This document shows, piece after piece, positions 56,867 to 64,000 of a stretch of 64,000 nucleotides of DNA. Source of the stretch: Lachnospiraceae bacterium UBA7205 (GTDB lineage: Bacteria > Bacillota > Clostridia > Lachnospirales > Lachnospiraceae). Location: the NCBI GenBank assembly GCA_002490665.1, contig DKUL01000065.1:61137-125136 (forward strand). Direction: 5' to 3'. The notes under the pieces are model-generated. The model saw nothing but the letters and a program-made list of their open reading frames with translations. It made no database searches and was not told the DNA's origin. Each line of letters opens with the position of its first letter. The stretch's first letter is position 1. A program made the position numbers and the translations under genes.

Positions 56867-59809
56867 TTATCTTGGCACTTCCACCATGATATACGCCTCG
56901 ACAATATCCAGCTCCTGCATACTGTCAAATCCTTCAAATACAAGGCCGCACTCAAACCCTGCCTTGACTTCCTTGACATCGTCCTTGAATCTCTTGAGTG
57001 ACGCAAGCTCGCCCTCATAAATCTGCTCGCCCTCGCGTGAAATACGAATCTTGCATCCTCTCTGGAACATGCCGTCAAGGACATATGACCCTGCAATGTT
57101 ACCAACCGCAGATGCCTTAAATATCTGCCTGACCTCAGCATGGCCGATAACCTTCTCCTCAAATACAGGATCCAGCATACCCTTCATGGCTGCCTCAACA
57201 TCCTCGATTGCCTGATAGATAACCTTATAAAGCCTTACGTCGACGCCCTCTCGCTCCGCAACTGTTTTTGCCTGTGCATCGGGGCGTACATTAAATCCAA
57301 TAATAATTGCCTTGGAAGCAGAAGCAAGGCTGACGTCCGACTCGTTGATGGCGCCGACACCACCATGGATACACTTCACCACAACCTCCTCATTGGAGAG
57401 CTTCATCAGGCTCTGCTTGACAGCTTCCACGCTGCCCTGCACATCCGCCTTAATAATCAGATTCAGCTCTTTGAGGTTTCCTGCCTGAATCTGGGAGAAC
57501 AAATCGTCAAGGGACATCTTAGCCTTAGTATCCTCAAGAAGCTTCTCTTTATTCTGCGCAACAAATGTTTCCGCATAATATTTTGCTTCCTTGTCATTCT
57601 CATGCGCAATGAAAATCTCCCCGGCATTCGGCACGTCACCAAGCCCAAGAATCTCTACAGGAGTAGAGGGTCCTGCCTCCTTTACACGCCTTCCCTTGTC
57701 ATCTATCATGGCACGGACCTTGCCGCTTGCAGCTCCTGCCGAAACGAAGTCACCAACCTTTAATGTACCCTTCTGCACAAGAATTGTAGCCACCGGGCCA
57801 CGTCCCTTGTCGAGCTCTGCCTCGATGACAAGACCCCTTGCCCGCCTGTTTGGATTTGCCCTCAGCTCAAGCACTTCCGCTGTCAGGAGAATCATTTCGA
57901 GCAGCTGCTCAATGCCCTCGCCGCTCTTGGCTGATACTGGCACAAATACCGTGCTTCCGCCCCAGTCCTCCGCGATAAGCCCATGCTCTGTCAGTTCCTG
58001 TTTTACCCGCTCAATGTTGGCACCCGGCTTATCTATCTTGTTTACAGCCACAATAATCTCAATACCCGCAGCCTTTGCATGGTTAATCGCCTCCACCGTC
58101 TGCGGCATGACACCGTCGTCTGCGGCTACCACAAGGATCGCAATGTCTGTCGAATTGGCCCCGCGCATACGCATGGCGGTGAATGCCTCGTGACCCGGCG
58201 TATCCAGAAATGTAATTTTCTGCCCATTCACATTTACCGTATATGCACCAATATGCTGTGTAATGCCGCCAGCCTCTTTGTCCGTTACATTTGTCTTCCG
58301 AATGGCATCCAGAAGTGATGTCTTACCATGGTCAACATGCCCCATTACACAGATGACCGGTGACCTTGGAACCATATCCGCAGGATTTTCTTCATCTTCC
58401 TTCAGAAGCTCCTCTATCACGTCGACCTTCACTTCCTGTTCGCAGATGATGTCATATTCAATTGCAATATTCTCTGCCGTTTCATAGGGGATTTCCTGGT
58501 TAACCGTCACAATCTGCCCCTGCAGGAAAAGTTTCTTGACAATCGCAGAAGGCTGTATCTTCATCTTATCGGCAAGTTCTTTAATGGTAAGCTTCTCCGG
58601 AAGTGTAATGACCTTAATCTGTTCCTCGACAGCCTCAACCGCTTTTTTCTCCGGCTTGATAAACCTTCCTGCCTTATTTTTGCCCTTGATGTTCTTGATG
58701 CTGTCCCCATCCTCCTCATACATAAGGTCCTTACGGTTTCTCTTATCCTTTTCCTGACTGATACGGCGTTTTTCCTCGTCTCTATGCTTCTCTGCATCCT
58801 TTATCGGGCTTTCCGGCACAAAACCGCCGCCCTTATTACCGTTTTTACCGCCAAACCCGTTTCTGTTGTCTCGTCCGCGGTCGTTATCACGGCCTCCGCC
58901 AAATCCCTGTCCAGGTCTTCCTCCCTGGCCGTCACGGCGCTGGCCGTCGAAACCGGGTCTTCCCCCCTGGCCGTCGCGGCGCTGACCGTCACCTCTATTA
59001 TTGTCGCGGCGCTGGCCGTCAAAACCGGGTCTTCCTCCCTGGCCGTCGCGGCGCTGGCCGTCACCTCTATTATTATCACGGCGCTGGCCGTCGCTTCTAT
59101 TATTATTGTCGCGGCGCTGGCCGTCAAAGCCCTGTCTGTCACGGCGCTGGCCGTCACCTCTATTATTGCTGCCATAAGAATTATCACGATTATTGTCGCG
59201 GTTTTCTGTCTTTTGCACAGCTGCTTTCGGCGCTTCCGCTTTCACAGGTTCCTGCGCCTTAACACGAACCTCCGGCTTTGCAGGCTCCATCGGTTTTGTT
59301 TCCACAGCCTCTGGCTTCTGTACAGTCTTTTCAACGCTATCCTCTGCCTTTACTGGTGCAGGCTTTACATTCCCTGCCGCTTCCGGTTTTACAGGAGCCG
59401 TTGCTTTCTTTGTCTCTGTTGCTTCCGCCTTCGCAGGCGCTGCCGTTTTCTTCTCAGGATGCGCGGGCTTTCGCGGTATCTGCGTTCCCCCCGGCATCTT
59501 CGAATTCTGCGGATTGCTCACAAAAATAATGCTCTTTTTCTTTTTTACAGTTCCCTCGCCAGTCTTCGCAGGTGCCTTTGCCTCCTTTGGTGCCGCAGCT
59601 TTTGATGTCTCAGCTTTTTCTGTTGTCTTAGGTGCCTCCTCCGACTTCGCAGGTGTCTTTAACGCCTTTTTCACATCTTCTGCCTGTCCGTCTTCTAATA
59701 CACTCATGTGGCTTTTTACCTCTACCCCTTTATTTTTTAATAATGCAAGGATATCCGCACTCTTTACGCCGATTTCCTGTGCCAGTTCATACACTTTCAT
59801 TTTTGCCAT
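56867..59809 (-). CDS. infB: Translation initiation factor IF-2 with an expanded RG/Q-rich N-terminal region
   Basis: IF-2 is the GTPase that brings initiator tRNA to the ribosome. The 980-residue protein has an IF2-N domain at residues 1-55, a long Ala/Pro/Lys/Glu-rich linker, then (about 205-330) an unusual tract of repeated DGQRRD, NNRGDG and GQGGRPGF units. A second IF2-N domain (about 410-460) and the G domain (GHVDHGKT, DTPGHEAF, NKID) and domains II-IV follow. The ATG at 59809 follows GAGGAGGAG. The core is conserved; the repeat tract is not. Confidence 0.97.
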   Translation of the reverse strand: MAKMKVYELAQEIGVKSADILALLKNKGVEVKSHMSVLEDGQAEDVKKALKTPAKSEEAPKTTEKAETSKAAAPKEAKAPAKTGEGTVKKKKSIIFVSNPQNSKMPGGTQIPRKPAHPEKKTAAPAKAEATETKKATAPVKPEAAGNVKPAPVKAEDSVEKTVQKPEAVETKPMEPAKPEVRVKAQEPVKAEAPKAAVQKTENRDNNRDNSYGSNNRGDGQRRDRQGFDGQRRDNNNRSDGQRRDNNRGDGQRRDGQGGRPGFDGQRRDNNRGDGQRRDGQGGRPGFDGQRRDGQGGRPGQGFGGGRDNDRGRDNRNGFGGKNGNKGGGFVPESPIKDAEKHRDEEKRRISQEKDKRNRKDLMYEEDGDSIKNIKGKNKAGRFIKPEKKAVEAVEEQIKVITLPEKLTIKELADKMKIQPSAIVKKLFLQGQIVTVNQEIPYETAENIAIEYDIICEQEVKVDVIEELLKEDEENPADMVPRSPVICVMGHVDHGKTSLLDAIRKTNVTDKEAGGITQHIGAYTVNVNGQKITFLDTPGHEAFTAMRMRGANSTDIAILVVAADDGVMPQTVEAINHAKAAGIEIIVAVNKIDKPGANIERVKQELTEHGLIAEDWGGSTVFVPVSAKSGEGIEQLLEMILLTAEVLELRANPNRRARGLVIEAELDKGRGPVATILVQKGTLKVGDFVSAGAASGKVRAMIDDKGRRVKEAGPSTPVEILGLGDVPNAGEIFIAHENDKEAKYYAETFVAQNKEKLLEDTKAKMSLDDLFSQIQAGNLKELNLIIKADVQGSVEAVKQSLMKLSNEEVVVKCIHGGVGAINESDVSLASASKAIIIGFNVRPDAQAKTVAEREGVDVRLYKVIYQAIEDVEAAMKGMLDPVFEEKVIGHAEVRQIFKASAVGNIAGSYVLDGMFQRGCKIRISREGEQIYEGELASLKRFKDDVKEVKAGFECGLVFEGFDSMQELDIVEAYIMVEVPR
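58880..59175. repeat. In-frame tandem repeats inside infB
   Basis: Short units built around CGGCGCTGGCCGTC (encoding DGQRRD on the minus strand) recur about nine times with interspersed longer copies containing ACCGGGTCTTCC. They encode a disordered Gly/Arg/Gln/Asp-rich segment. Confidence 0.85.
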
Positions 59810-59810
59810 A

Positions 59811-60152
59811 TTACTCCTCCTCACCCTCACACTTAACAGATTGTTCCAAATACCTTATGATTGTTTTTGCGAAGTTTTCATCTGTAATTGCAAGAGATGA
59901 ACGCATAGCTTTGCCTATCGCATGCCCAAGTTTCTCCTTTGTTCCAAAAAAATACTTTGTCACCTCGTAAAACTCACACATATTAGAAAACATCTTTTTT
60001 GTATTATTTGATGCATCCTCTGACACGATAACGAGCCATGCCTTACCGCTCTTAACACTCTTGTCAGTTGCAAATTCCCCACTTACCAGCTTCCCTGCTT
60101 TCATCGCAAGTCCAAGCATGGAATATATCTTATTTAAATTTATCTCATTCAA
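59811..60152 (-). CDS. L7Ae/L30e-family ribosome-associated protein (YlxQ-like)
   Basis: The 113-residue product belongs to the L7Ae/L30e/Gadd45 RNA-binding fold: YSMLGLAMKAGKLVSGEFA, WLVIVSEDASNNTKKMF and LGHAIGKAMRSSLAITDENFA, shown by GLAMKAGKLVSGE and GKAMRSSLAITD. Such proteins bind kink-turn RNA. TTG start with GGAGATAG upstream, overlapping the end of ylxR by eight bases. Confidence 0.92.
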   Translation of the reverse strand: MNEINLNKIYSMLGLAMKAGKLVSGEFATDKSVKSGKAWLVIVSEDASNNTKKMFSNMCEFYEVTKYFFGTKEKLGHAIGKAMRSSLAITDENFAKTIIRYLEQSVKCEGEEE

Positions 60153-60411
60153 ATAACTCTATCTCCTTTGTCAGACTGTCGTAGACCTCATCGGGCACTG
60201 ACATTTTAAATGCTCTGTCAAGACCTCTCGTTTTTCTCACTTTCTTCATGCACTCCAGGCTGGGACATATGTATGCGCCTCTGCCGTTTTTTCTGCCCGT
60301 GACATCCAGAATAATGCCCTCATCCTCTGTCCGCAGAACGCGGAGCATCTCCTTTTTGCCCTTCATCTCACCGCAGCCGATACACTGCCTTAACGGAATC
60401 TTTTTCGCCAT
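60145..60411 (-). CDS. ylxR: YlxR/RnpM family RNA-binding protein
   Basis: The 88-residue product has the family motifs IPLRQCIGCGEMKGKKEMLR (seen as RQCIGCGEMKGK) and GRKNGRGAYICPSLECM. YlxR homologues bind RNA, and in Bacillus RnpM modulates RNase P. The ATG follows the nusA stop directly, with GAGGAG in the nusA tail. Confidence 0.94.
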   Translation of the reverse strand: MAKKIPLRQCIGCGEMKGKKEMLRVLRTEDEGIILDVTGRKNGRGAYICPSLECMKKVRKTRGLDRAFKMSVPDEVYDSLTKEIELFE

Positions 60412-61644
60412 CTACTCCTCAATCTCCTCCTCATACGCTTCTTCCTGGGTTTCAGCCTCTTCTATTTCGGATTCGTCCTCCTCTGCATATTCGGCATCTT
60501 CCAATTCCGGCTCCTCATATTCGCCTTCCTCATATTCTTCCTCGTAGTAGACGTCCCCATCTTCATCATACATATAGTCCTCATACCGGAAACCTTCTGC
60601 ATCCTTCGCCTGTGTTTCCGACTTGATGTCTATTTTATATCCCGTAAGCCTTGCAGCAAGTCTTGCATTCTGTCCTTCCTTTCCGATAGCAAGTGAAAGC
60701 TGGTAATCCGGCACAACAACCTTCGCCGTCTTCTCATCAGGATCCGCAAACACTGCCACGATTTTGGCTGGTGAAAGCGCATTTTGTATAAAATTGCCCG
60801 GATTCTCATCCCAGTTGACAATATCTATCTTCTCCCCGCGAAGCTCCTCGACAATCGCATTCACGCGGGCACCGTTCATGCCTACGCATGCCCCCACTGC
60901 ATCCACATTCGGGTTGTTTGTCCGCACGGCAAGCTTTGTACGGCTGCCTGCCTCACGGGCAATGCTCATGATTTCCACTGTCCCGTCCTTGATTTCCGTC
61001 ACCTCTGCTTCAAACAGTCTCTTTACAAGTTCCGGATGTGTCCTGCTGACAAGGATACGCGGTCCCTTCGGTGTATTCTTGACTTCCAGGATGTATACCT
61101 TGATGCGCTCTGTCGGCTTGAACTCCTCGCCCTTTACCTGCTCCGCCTCATTGAGCACCGCGTCTGCCTTTCCAAGGTTAATACTGATATTTCTGCCAAT
61201 ATAGCGCTGCACGATACCCGTAACAACATCCTTCTCCTTCTCAAAGAACTGATTGTAAACTACACTTCTCTCCTCCTCGCGGATTTTCTGCAATATGACA
61301 TTTTTCGCGTTCTGTGTTGCAATGCGCCCGAATTCTTTTGACTTGATTTCAACATTGATGGTCTCGCCAATCACCGCATCCTTTGAAATCTGTATTGCAT
61401 CGTCAATGCATATCTGGGTGACATCATCCTCGACATCCTCACGCTCCGCTACGATATCCTTTGTGGCATATACCAGGAAATCACAGGTTTCCCTGTCTAT
61501 CTGAACCGTAATGTTATCTGCTTTTCCGAAGTGATTCTTGCAAGCAGTCAAAAGGGAATTCTCAATCGCCTCAAAAAGAGTCTCCTTGCTGATTTCCTTC
61601 TCCTTCTCGAGAATATTAAGCGCTTCCATTAATTCTTTATTCAT
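60412..61644 (-). CDS. nusA: Transcription termination/antitermination factor NusA
   Basis: NusA binds RNA polymerase and nascent RNA to control pausing and termination. The 410-residue protein has the N-terminal polymerase-binding domain (residues 1-130), S1 (VVTGIVQRYIGRNISINLG), KH1 (VDAVGACVGMNGARVNAIVEEL) and KH2 (LSLAIGKEGQNARLAARLTGYKIDI), seen as VGACVGMNGARV and AIGKEGQNARLAARL. A Glu/Tyr-rich acidic tail of about 55 residues replaces further repeats. Confidence 0.96.
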   Translation of the reverse strand: MNKELMEALNILEKEKEISKETLFEAIENSLLTACKNHFGKADNITVQIDRETCDFLVYATKDIVAEREDVEDDVTQICIDDAIQISKDAVIGETINVEIKSKEFGRIATQNAKNVILQKIREEERSVVYNQFFEKEKDVVTGIVQRYIGRNISINLGKADAVLNEAEQVKGEEFKPTERIKVYILEVKNTPKGPRILVSRTHPELVKRLFEAEVTEIKDGTVEIMSIAREAGSRTKLAVRTNNPNVDAVGACVGMNGARVNAIVEELRGEKIDIVNWDENPGNFIQNALSPAKIVAVFADPDEKTAKVVVPDYQLSLAIGKEGQNARLAARLTGYKIDIKSETQAKDAEGFRYEDYMYDEDGDVYYEEEYEEGEYEEPELEDAEYAEEDESEIEEAETQEEAYEEEIEE

Positions 61645-61665
61645 TTTTCCTTTACCCTCCTAAAG

Positions 61666-62142
61666 TTAAAAATCCAGCGTCAGCCTAATAATTGCTATGT
61701 CAGACTTGGCAAAGACCATATCCTTTGTCCCTGAATCTTTTTCTATTTCTATCGTAACTGTATCTTTATCATATGCTTTCAGAACACCAATAAATTCTTT
61801 CTGCCGCTCGATTGGCTTGTATGTTTTTATCTCCACTTCCTCGCCAAGGCTCTTTTCAAGATGTCTGTCTTTCTTTAATGCCCTGCCCAGTCCCGGGCTT
61901 GACACTTCAAGAATATATGCATCGGGGATAAAATCCTCCTCGTCCAGTTTTTCGGAAAAGGCACGGCTTACATTTTCGCAGTCAACGATATTAACACCGT
62001 CCGCCTTGTCAATAAATGCCCGCAGATACCAGCTGCCCCCCTCCTTCACATACTCAACATCATAAACCTCACATCCGTTTGCCGCCGCGATGGGCTCTAG
62101 CAGCGCTTCCGCACGCTCCTCGTACAAATCCTTTTTTGCCAT
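61666..62142 (-). CDS. rimP: Ribosome maturation factor RimP
   Basis: RimP helps assemble the 30S subunit. The 158-residue product has GCEVYDVEYVKEGGSWYLRAFIDK (seen as YVKEGGSWYLRAFID), SRAFSEKLDEED, LEVSSPGLGRALK and a C-terminal SH3-like domain. The ATG at 62142 follows AGGTGAAGGA. It is the first gene of the rimP-nusA-ylxR-L7Ae-infB-rbfA operon. Confidence 0.95.
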   Translation of the reverse strand: MAKKDLYEERAEALLEPIAAANGCEVYDVEYVKEGGSWYLRAFIDKADGVNIVDCENVSRAFSEKLDEEDFIPDAYILEVSSPGLGRALKKDRHLEKSLGEEVEIKTYKPIERQKEFIGVLKAYDKDTVTIEIEKDSGTKDMVFAKSDIAIIRLTLDF

Positions 62143-62235
62143 TCCTTCACCTCTTGTCAACATTTTCCATACTCGCCGCCCCCATGCGCCGCCTTAGCGG
62201 CATGCTTCCTCTGCATGGAGCCGCGCATATAGAAA

Positions 62236-62257
62236 GAGTGGACTCGCAAGCCCACTC
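62236..62257 (-). terminator. Terminator-like hairpin after citrate synthase
   Basis: Arms GAGTGGACT and AGCCCACTC pair with one G-U and are followed by TTTCTATATG on the minus strand. A second GC-rich hairpin (GCATGCCGC region, 62180-62222) lies between it and rimP and may be part of the rimP leader. Confidence 0.6.
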
Positions 62258-62323
62258 CTTATCATCTAGCATTCATTTAACTGTAACTAGTCTAACACTA
62301 TATGGCGCAAAAATCAATAGATT

Positions 62324-63760
62324 TTAAGAATTTTTTTCCTTTTTATTCATAGGAAGTTTATATACCTTCTCATTATGTCCGTCAAGCTTTGGTGTGGACC
62401 TGTCCTTGAGCGTTTCATATGGCCTCAAATCCAGTATGCTCTTGTACGCCGGCCGGATAATCTTATCGACATTGATCAGCTCCTCCATACGGTGTGCACT
62501 CCACCCGACAATACGCGCAATGGCAAATATCGGCGTATACAGTTCCAGGGGAATATCAAGCATGCTGTACACAAATCCGCTGTAGAAGTCGACATTGGCG
62601 CTTACACCCTTATAAATCCTGCACTTCTCGGCGATAACCTCCGGCGCCAGCCGCTCAATCATGGAATACAGTTCGAAGTCCTTATGGCGGTTCTTTTCAT
62701 TTGCAAGCCGCTCCACAAATGACTTGAACACCTTCGCCCTCGGGTCGGAAATGGAATAAACCGCATGTCCCATTCCATATATCAGGCCGCTTCTGTCAAA
62801 CGCCTCCTTATTCAAAAGGCGGTACAGATACTCACGCACCTGGCTCTCGTCAGTGACATCATCCACGTTCCTGCGCAAATCCTCCATCATCTGTACAACC
62901 TTAATGTTCGCCCCGCCATGCTTTGGTCCCTTGAGGGATGACAATGCCGCCGCAATAACGGAGTATGTATCTGAGCCTGCGCTCGTGACAACCCTTGTCG
63001 TAAAGGTTGAATTGTTTCCGCCGCCATGCTCCATATGCAGCACAAGCGCTGCGTCCAGCACCTTCGCCTCTATCGGCGTATAGGACATATCCGGCCTTAA
63101 CATCCTCAACAGGTTTTCTGCCGTGGAAAGCCTTGGATCCGGTCTGTGGATGTACAAGCTTTCATCGCACTCATAATGATTGTACGCGTGGTATCCATAC
63201 ACGGAAAGCATCGGAAATACGCTTATCAGCATCAGGCTCTGCCGAAGCACATTGTCAAGCGACATATCCGTCACACTGTCATCATATGATGCAAGCGTCA
63301 GTACGCTCTTTGTCAGCGAGTTCATAATGTCATGGCTTGGCGCCTTCATGATGACATCCCTGACAAAATTCGTCGGAAGCGTCATGCTGTACCCCAGCGT
63401 TTTCTTAAATTCTTTTAACTGAGCCGTATTTGGAAGATTTCCGAACAGCAGGAGATATGCACATTCATCAAAACCGAACCTGTCCTCACTCTGGAACCCC
63501 CTGACCAGGTCAAAAATATTATATCCCCTGTAATAAAGCTGGCCATCACACGGAACACTCTTTCCGTCCACCTCTTCCGACGACTTTATCAGCGAAATAT
63601 TGGTAAGCCCGGAAAGCACTCCCTTTCCGTTTTTGTCACGCAGACCTCGCTTTACGCCGTATTCATCAAACAAATCCGGATCAATGGCGTTGTTGTCCAC
63701 GCATACTTTTGAATACTTATGCGTAAACTCCTTTATACTCTCGTCACTCTTTAATCCCAT
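62324..63760 (-). CDS. gltA: Citrate synthase
   Basis: Citrate synthase condenses oxaloacetate and acetyl-CoA. The 478-residue protein has an N-terminal extension of about 50 residues, then GLTNISLIKSSEEVDG, the catalytic region LHMEHGGGNNSTFTTR with His, LKGPKHGGANIKVV with His, and YGMGHAVYSISDPRA. The C-terminal Arg/Asp region is FYSGFVYSMLDIP. The form with an N-terminal extension is common in Clostridia. It is a single gene behind a sigma-A promoter. Confidence 0.95.
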   Translation of the reverse strand: MGLKSDESIKEFTHKYSKVCVDNNAIDPDLFDEYGVKRGLRDKNGKGVLSGLTNISLIKSSEEVDGKSVPCDGQLYYRGYNIFDLVRGFQSEDRFGFDECAYLLLFGNLPNTAQLKEFKKTLGYSMTLPTNFVRDVIMKAPSHDIMNSLTKSVLTLASYDDSVTDMSLDNVLRQSLMLISVFPMLSVYGYHAYNHYECDESLYIHRPDPRLSTAENLLRMLRPDMSYTPIEAKVLDAALVLHMEHGGGNNSTFTTRVVTSAGSDTYSVIAAALSSLKGPKHGGANIKVVQMMEDLRRNVDDVTDESQVREYLYRLLNKEAFDRSGLIYGMGHAVYSISDPRAKVFKSFVERLANEKNRHKDFELYSMIERLAPEVIAEKCRIYKGVSANVDFYSGFVYSMLDIPLELYTPIFAIARIVGWSAHRMEELINVDKIIRPAYKSILDLRPYETLKDRSTPKLDGHNEKVYKLPMNKKEKNS

Positions 63761-63814
63761 TCACAACACCCTTTCTTATTCATATTATCTCATTTTTATA
63801 GTACCTCATTCAAT

Positions 63815-63843
63815 ATTATACTTGAAAAAAAGTAACATAACAA
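63815..63843 (-). promoter_or_regulatory. Sigma-A promoter of citrate synthase
   Basis: On the minus strand TTGTTA and TATAAT are separated by 17 bp, about 55 bases before the ATG at 63760. Confidence 0.75.
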
Positions 63844-63900
63844 GCGCATAAAAGTAAAAAAAAAATGAATTTTACTCTATAAGCAAATTTTTCACCGTGC

Positions 63901-63946
63901 AAAACAAAAAACACTGCACCACCAAATATTTGGTATTCACAGTGTT
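63901..63946 (-). terminator. Terminator downstream of the edge tRNA
   Basis: AACACTG and CAGTGTT pair around an inner palindrome (ACCAAATATTTGGT) and are followed by TTTTGTTTTG on the minus strand. Confidence 0.8.
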
Positions 63947-63977
63947 CTCATCGGGTTGGGCTGTTCAAAACAGTCAG

Positions 63978-64000
63978 CAGCTCGTAGGGGAATCGAACCC
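63978..64000 (-). tRNA. 3' end of a tRNA, cut by the right edge
   Basis: On the minus strand GGG-TTCGATT-CCCCT reads as the 3' part of a T-arm with the invariant TTCGA, followed by a seven-base acceptor strand ACGAGCT and discriminator G. CCA is not encoded. The anticodon lies outside the window, so the amino acid cannot be named. Confidence 0.7.

Noticed and set aside
58784..59605. A 273-codon plus-strand frame rich in Ala/Val/Ser repeats
   Set aside because: It is the antisense reading of the GC-rich infB repeat tract, with no ribosome binding site and no family resemblance.
63978..64000. The right-edge RNA as tmRNA
   Set aside because: The TTCGATT arm would fit, but there is no encoded CCA and the acceptor region looks like an ordinary tRNA end; too little sequence to argue for tmRNA.
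1..64000. CRISPR arrays, complete insertion sequences or prophage genes
   Set aside because: No regularly spaced repeats, transposase, integrase or phage structural genes were seen on either strand.

Overview
The window reads as the chromosome of a spore-forming, Gram-positive Clostridia bacterium, most likely a Lachnospiraceae member. Support comes from a complete spoIIIA operon plus spoIVB, the order asp23-nusB-xseA-xseB-ispA-dxs-tlyA-nadK-argR-recN, strong AGGAGG-type ribosome binding sites with TTG/GTG starts, several lipoprotein signal peptides, and a moderate GC content. Most genes lie on the minus strand, so operons are read from high to low coordinates. I see no prophage, complete insertion sequence or CRISPR array.

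Layout. (1) 1-4 kb: the ATP-binding subunit of a polyamine-type ABC importer, cut by the left edge and carrying a duplicated C-terminal TOBE-like domain, then a three-gene polar amino acid importer. (2) 4-11.7 kb: spoIVB, an RND efflux pump with its lipoprotein adaptor, a divergent secreted protein, and a small soluble chemoreceptor-like protein. These efflux/sensor genes sit between recN and spoIVB, and spo0A does not follow spoIVB. (3) 11.7-23.7 kb: DNA repair, arginine repressor, NAD kinase, isoprenoid synthesis, exonuclease VII, nusB, asp23, a transglutaminase-like lipoprotein and prfC with a long structured leader. (4) 24-29 kb: spoIIIAA-AH behind a sigma-E-like promoter. (5) 29-49 kb: an accessory region with a sugar acetyltransferase, an NSS transporter preceded by a tiny ORF, a decayed HipA-like two-gene module, a GH5 glucanase lipoprotein, two ECF sigma/membrane-partner pairs, a CarD-like regulator, a glycerol-1-phosphate-dehydrogenase-like enzyme, a HigBA toxin-antitoxin pair, an ABC-F protein with an attenuator-like leader, a ClbS/DfsB-like protein, and a BceRS-BceAB peptide-antibiotic module. 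(6) 49-64 kb: the translation block pnp, rpsO, NlpC/P60 hydrolase, ribF, truB, nrnA, rbfA, infB, L7Ae-like gene, ylxR, nusA, rimP, then citrate synthase and the 3' end of a tRNA.

What stands out is mostly regulatory or very small. There is a dispersed hairpin repeat in three copies. An ABC-F leader holds a three-codon ORF and a terminator. A perfect BceR-type inverted repeat lies before bceAB, and three direct repeats matching the WalR box lie before the NlpC/P60 gene. A ~190-nt leader with three hairpins precedes prfC. Several small genes appear broken by short frameshifts (a 5-bp duplication; a homopolymer A run). All functional names rest on sequence recognition by eye; no database search was run.
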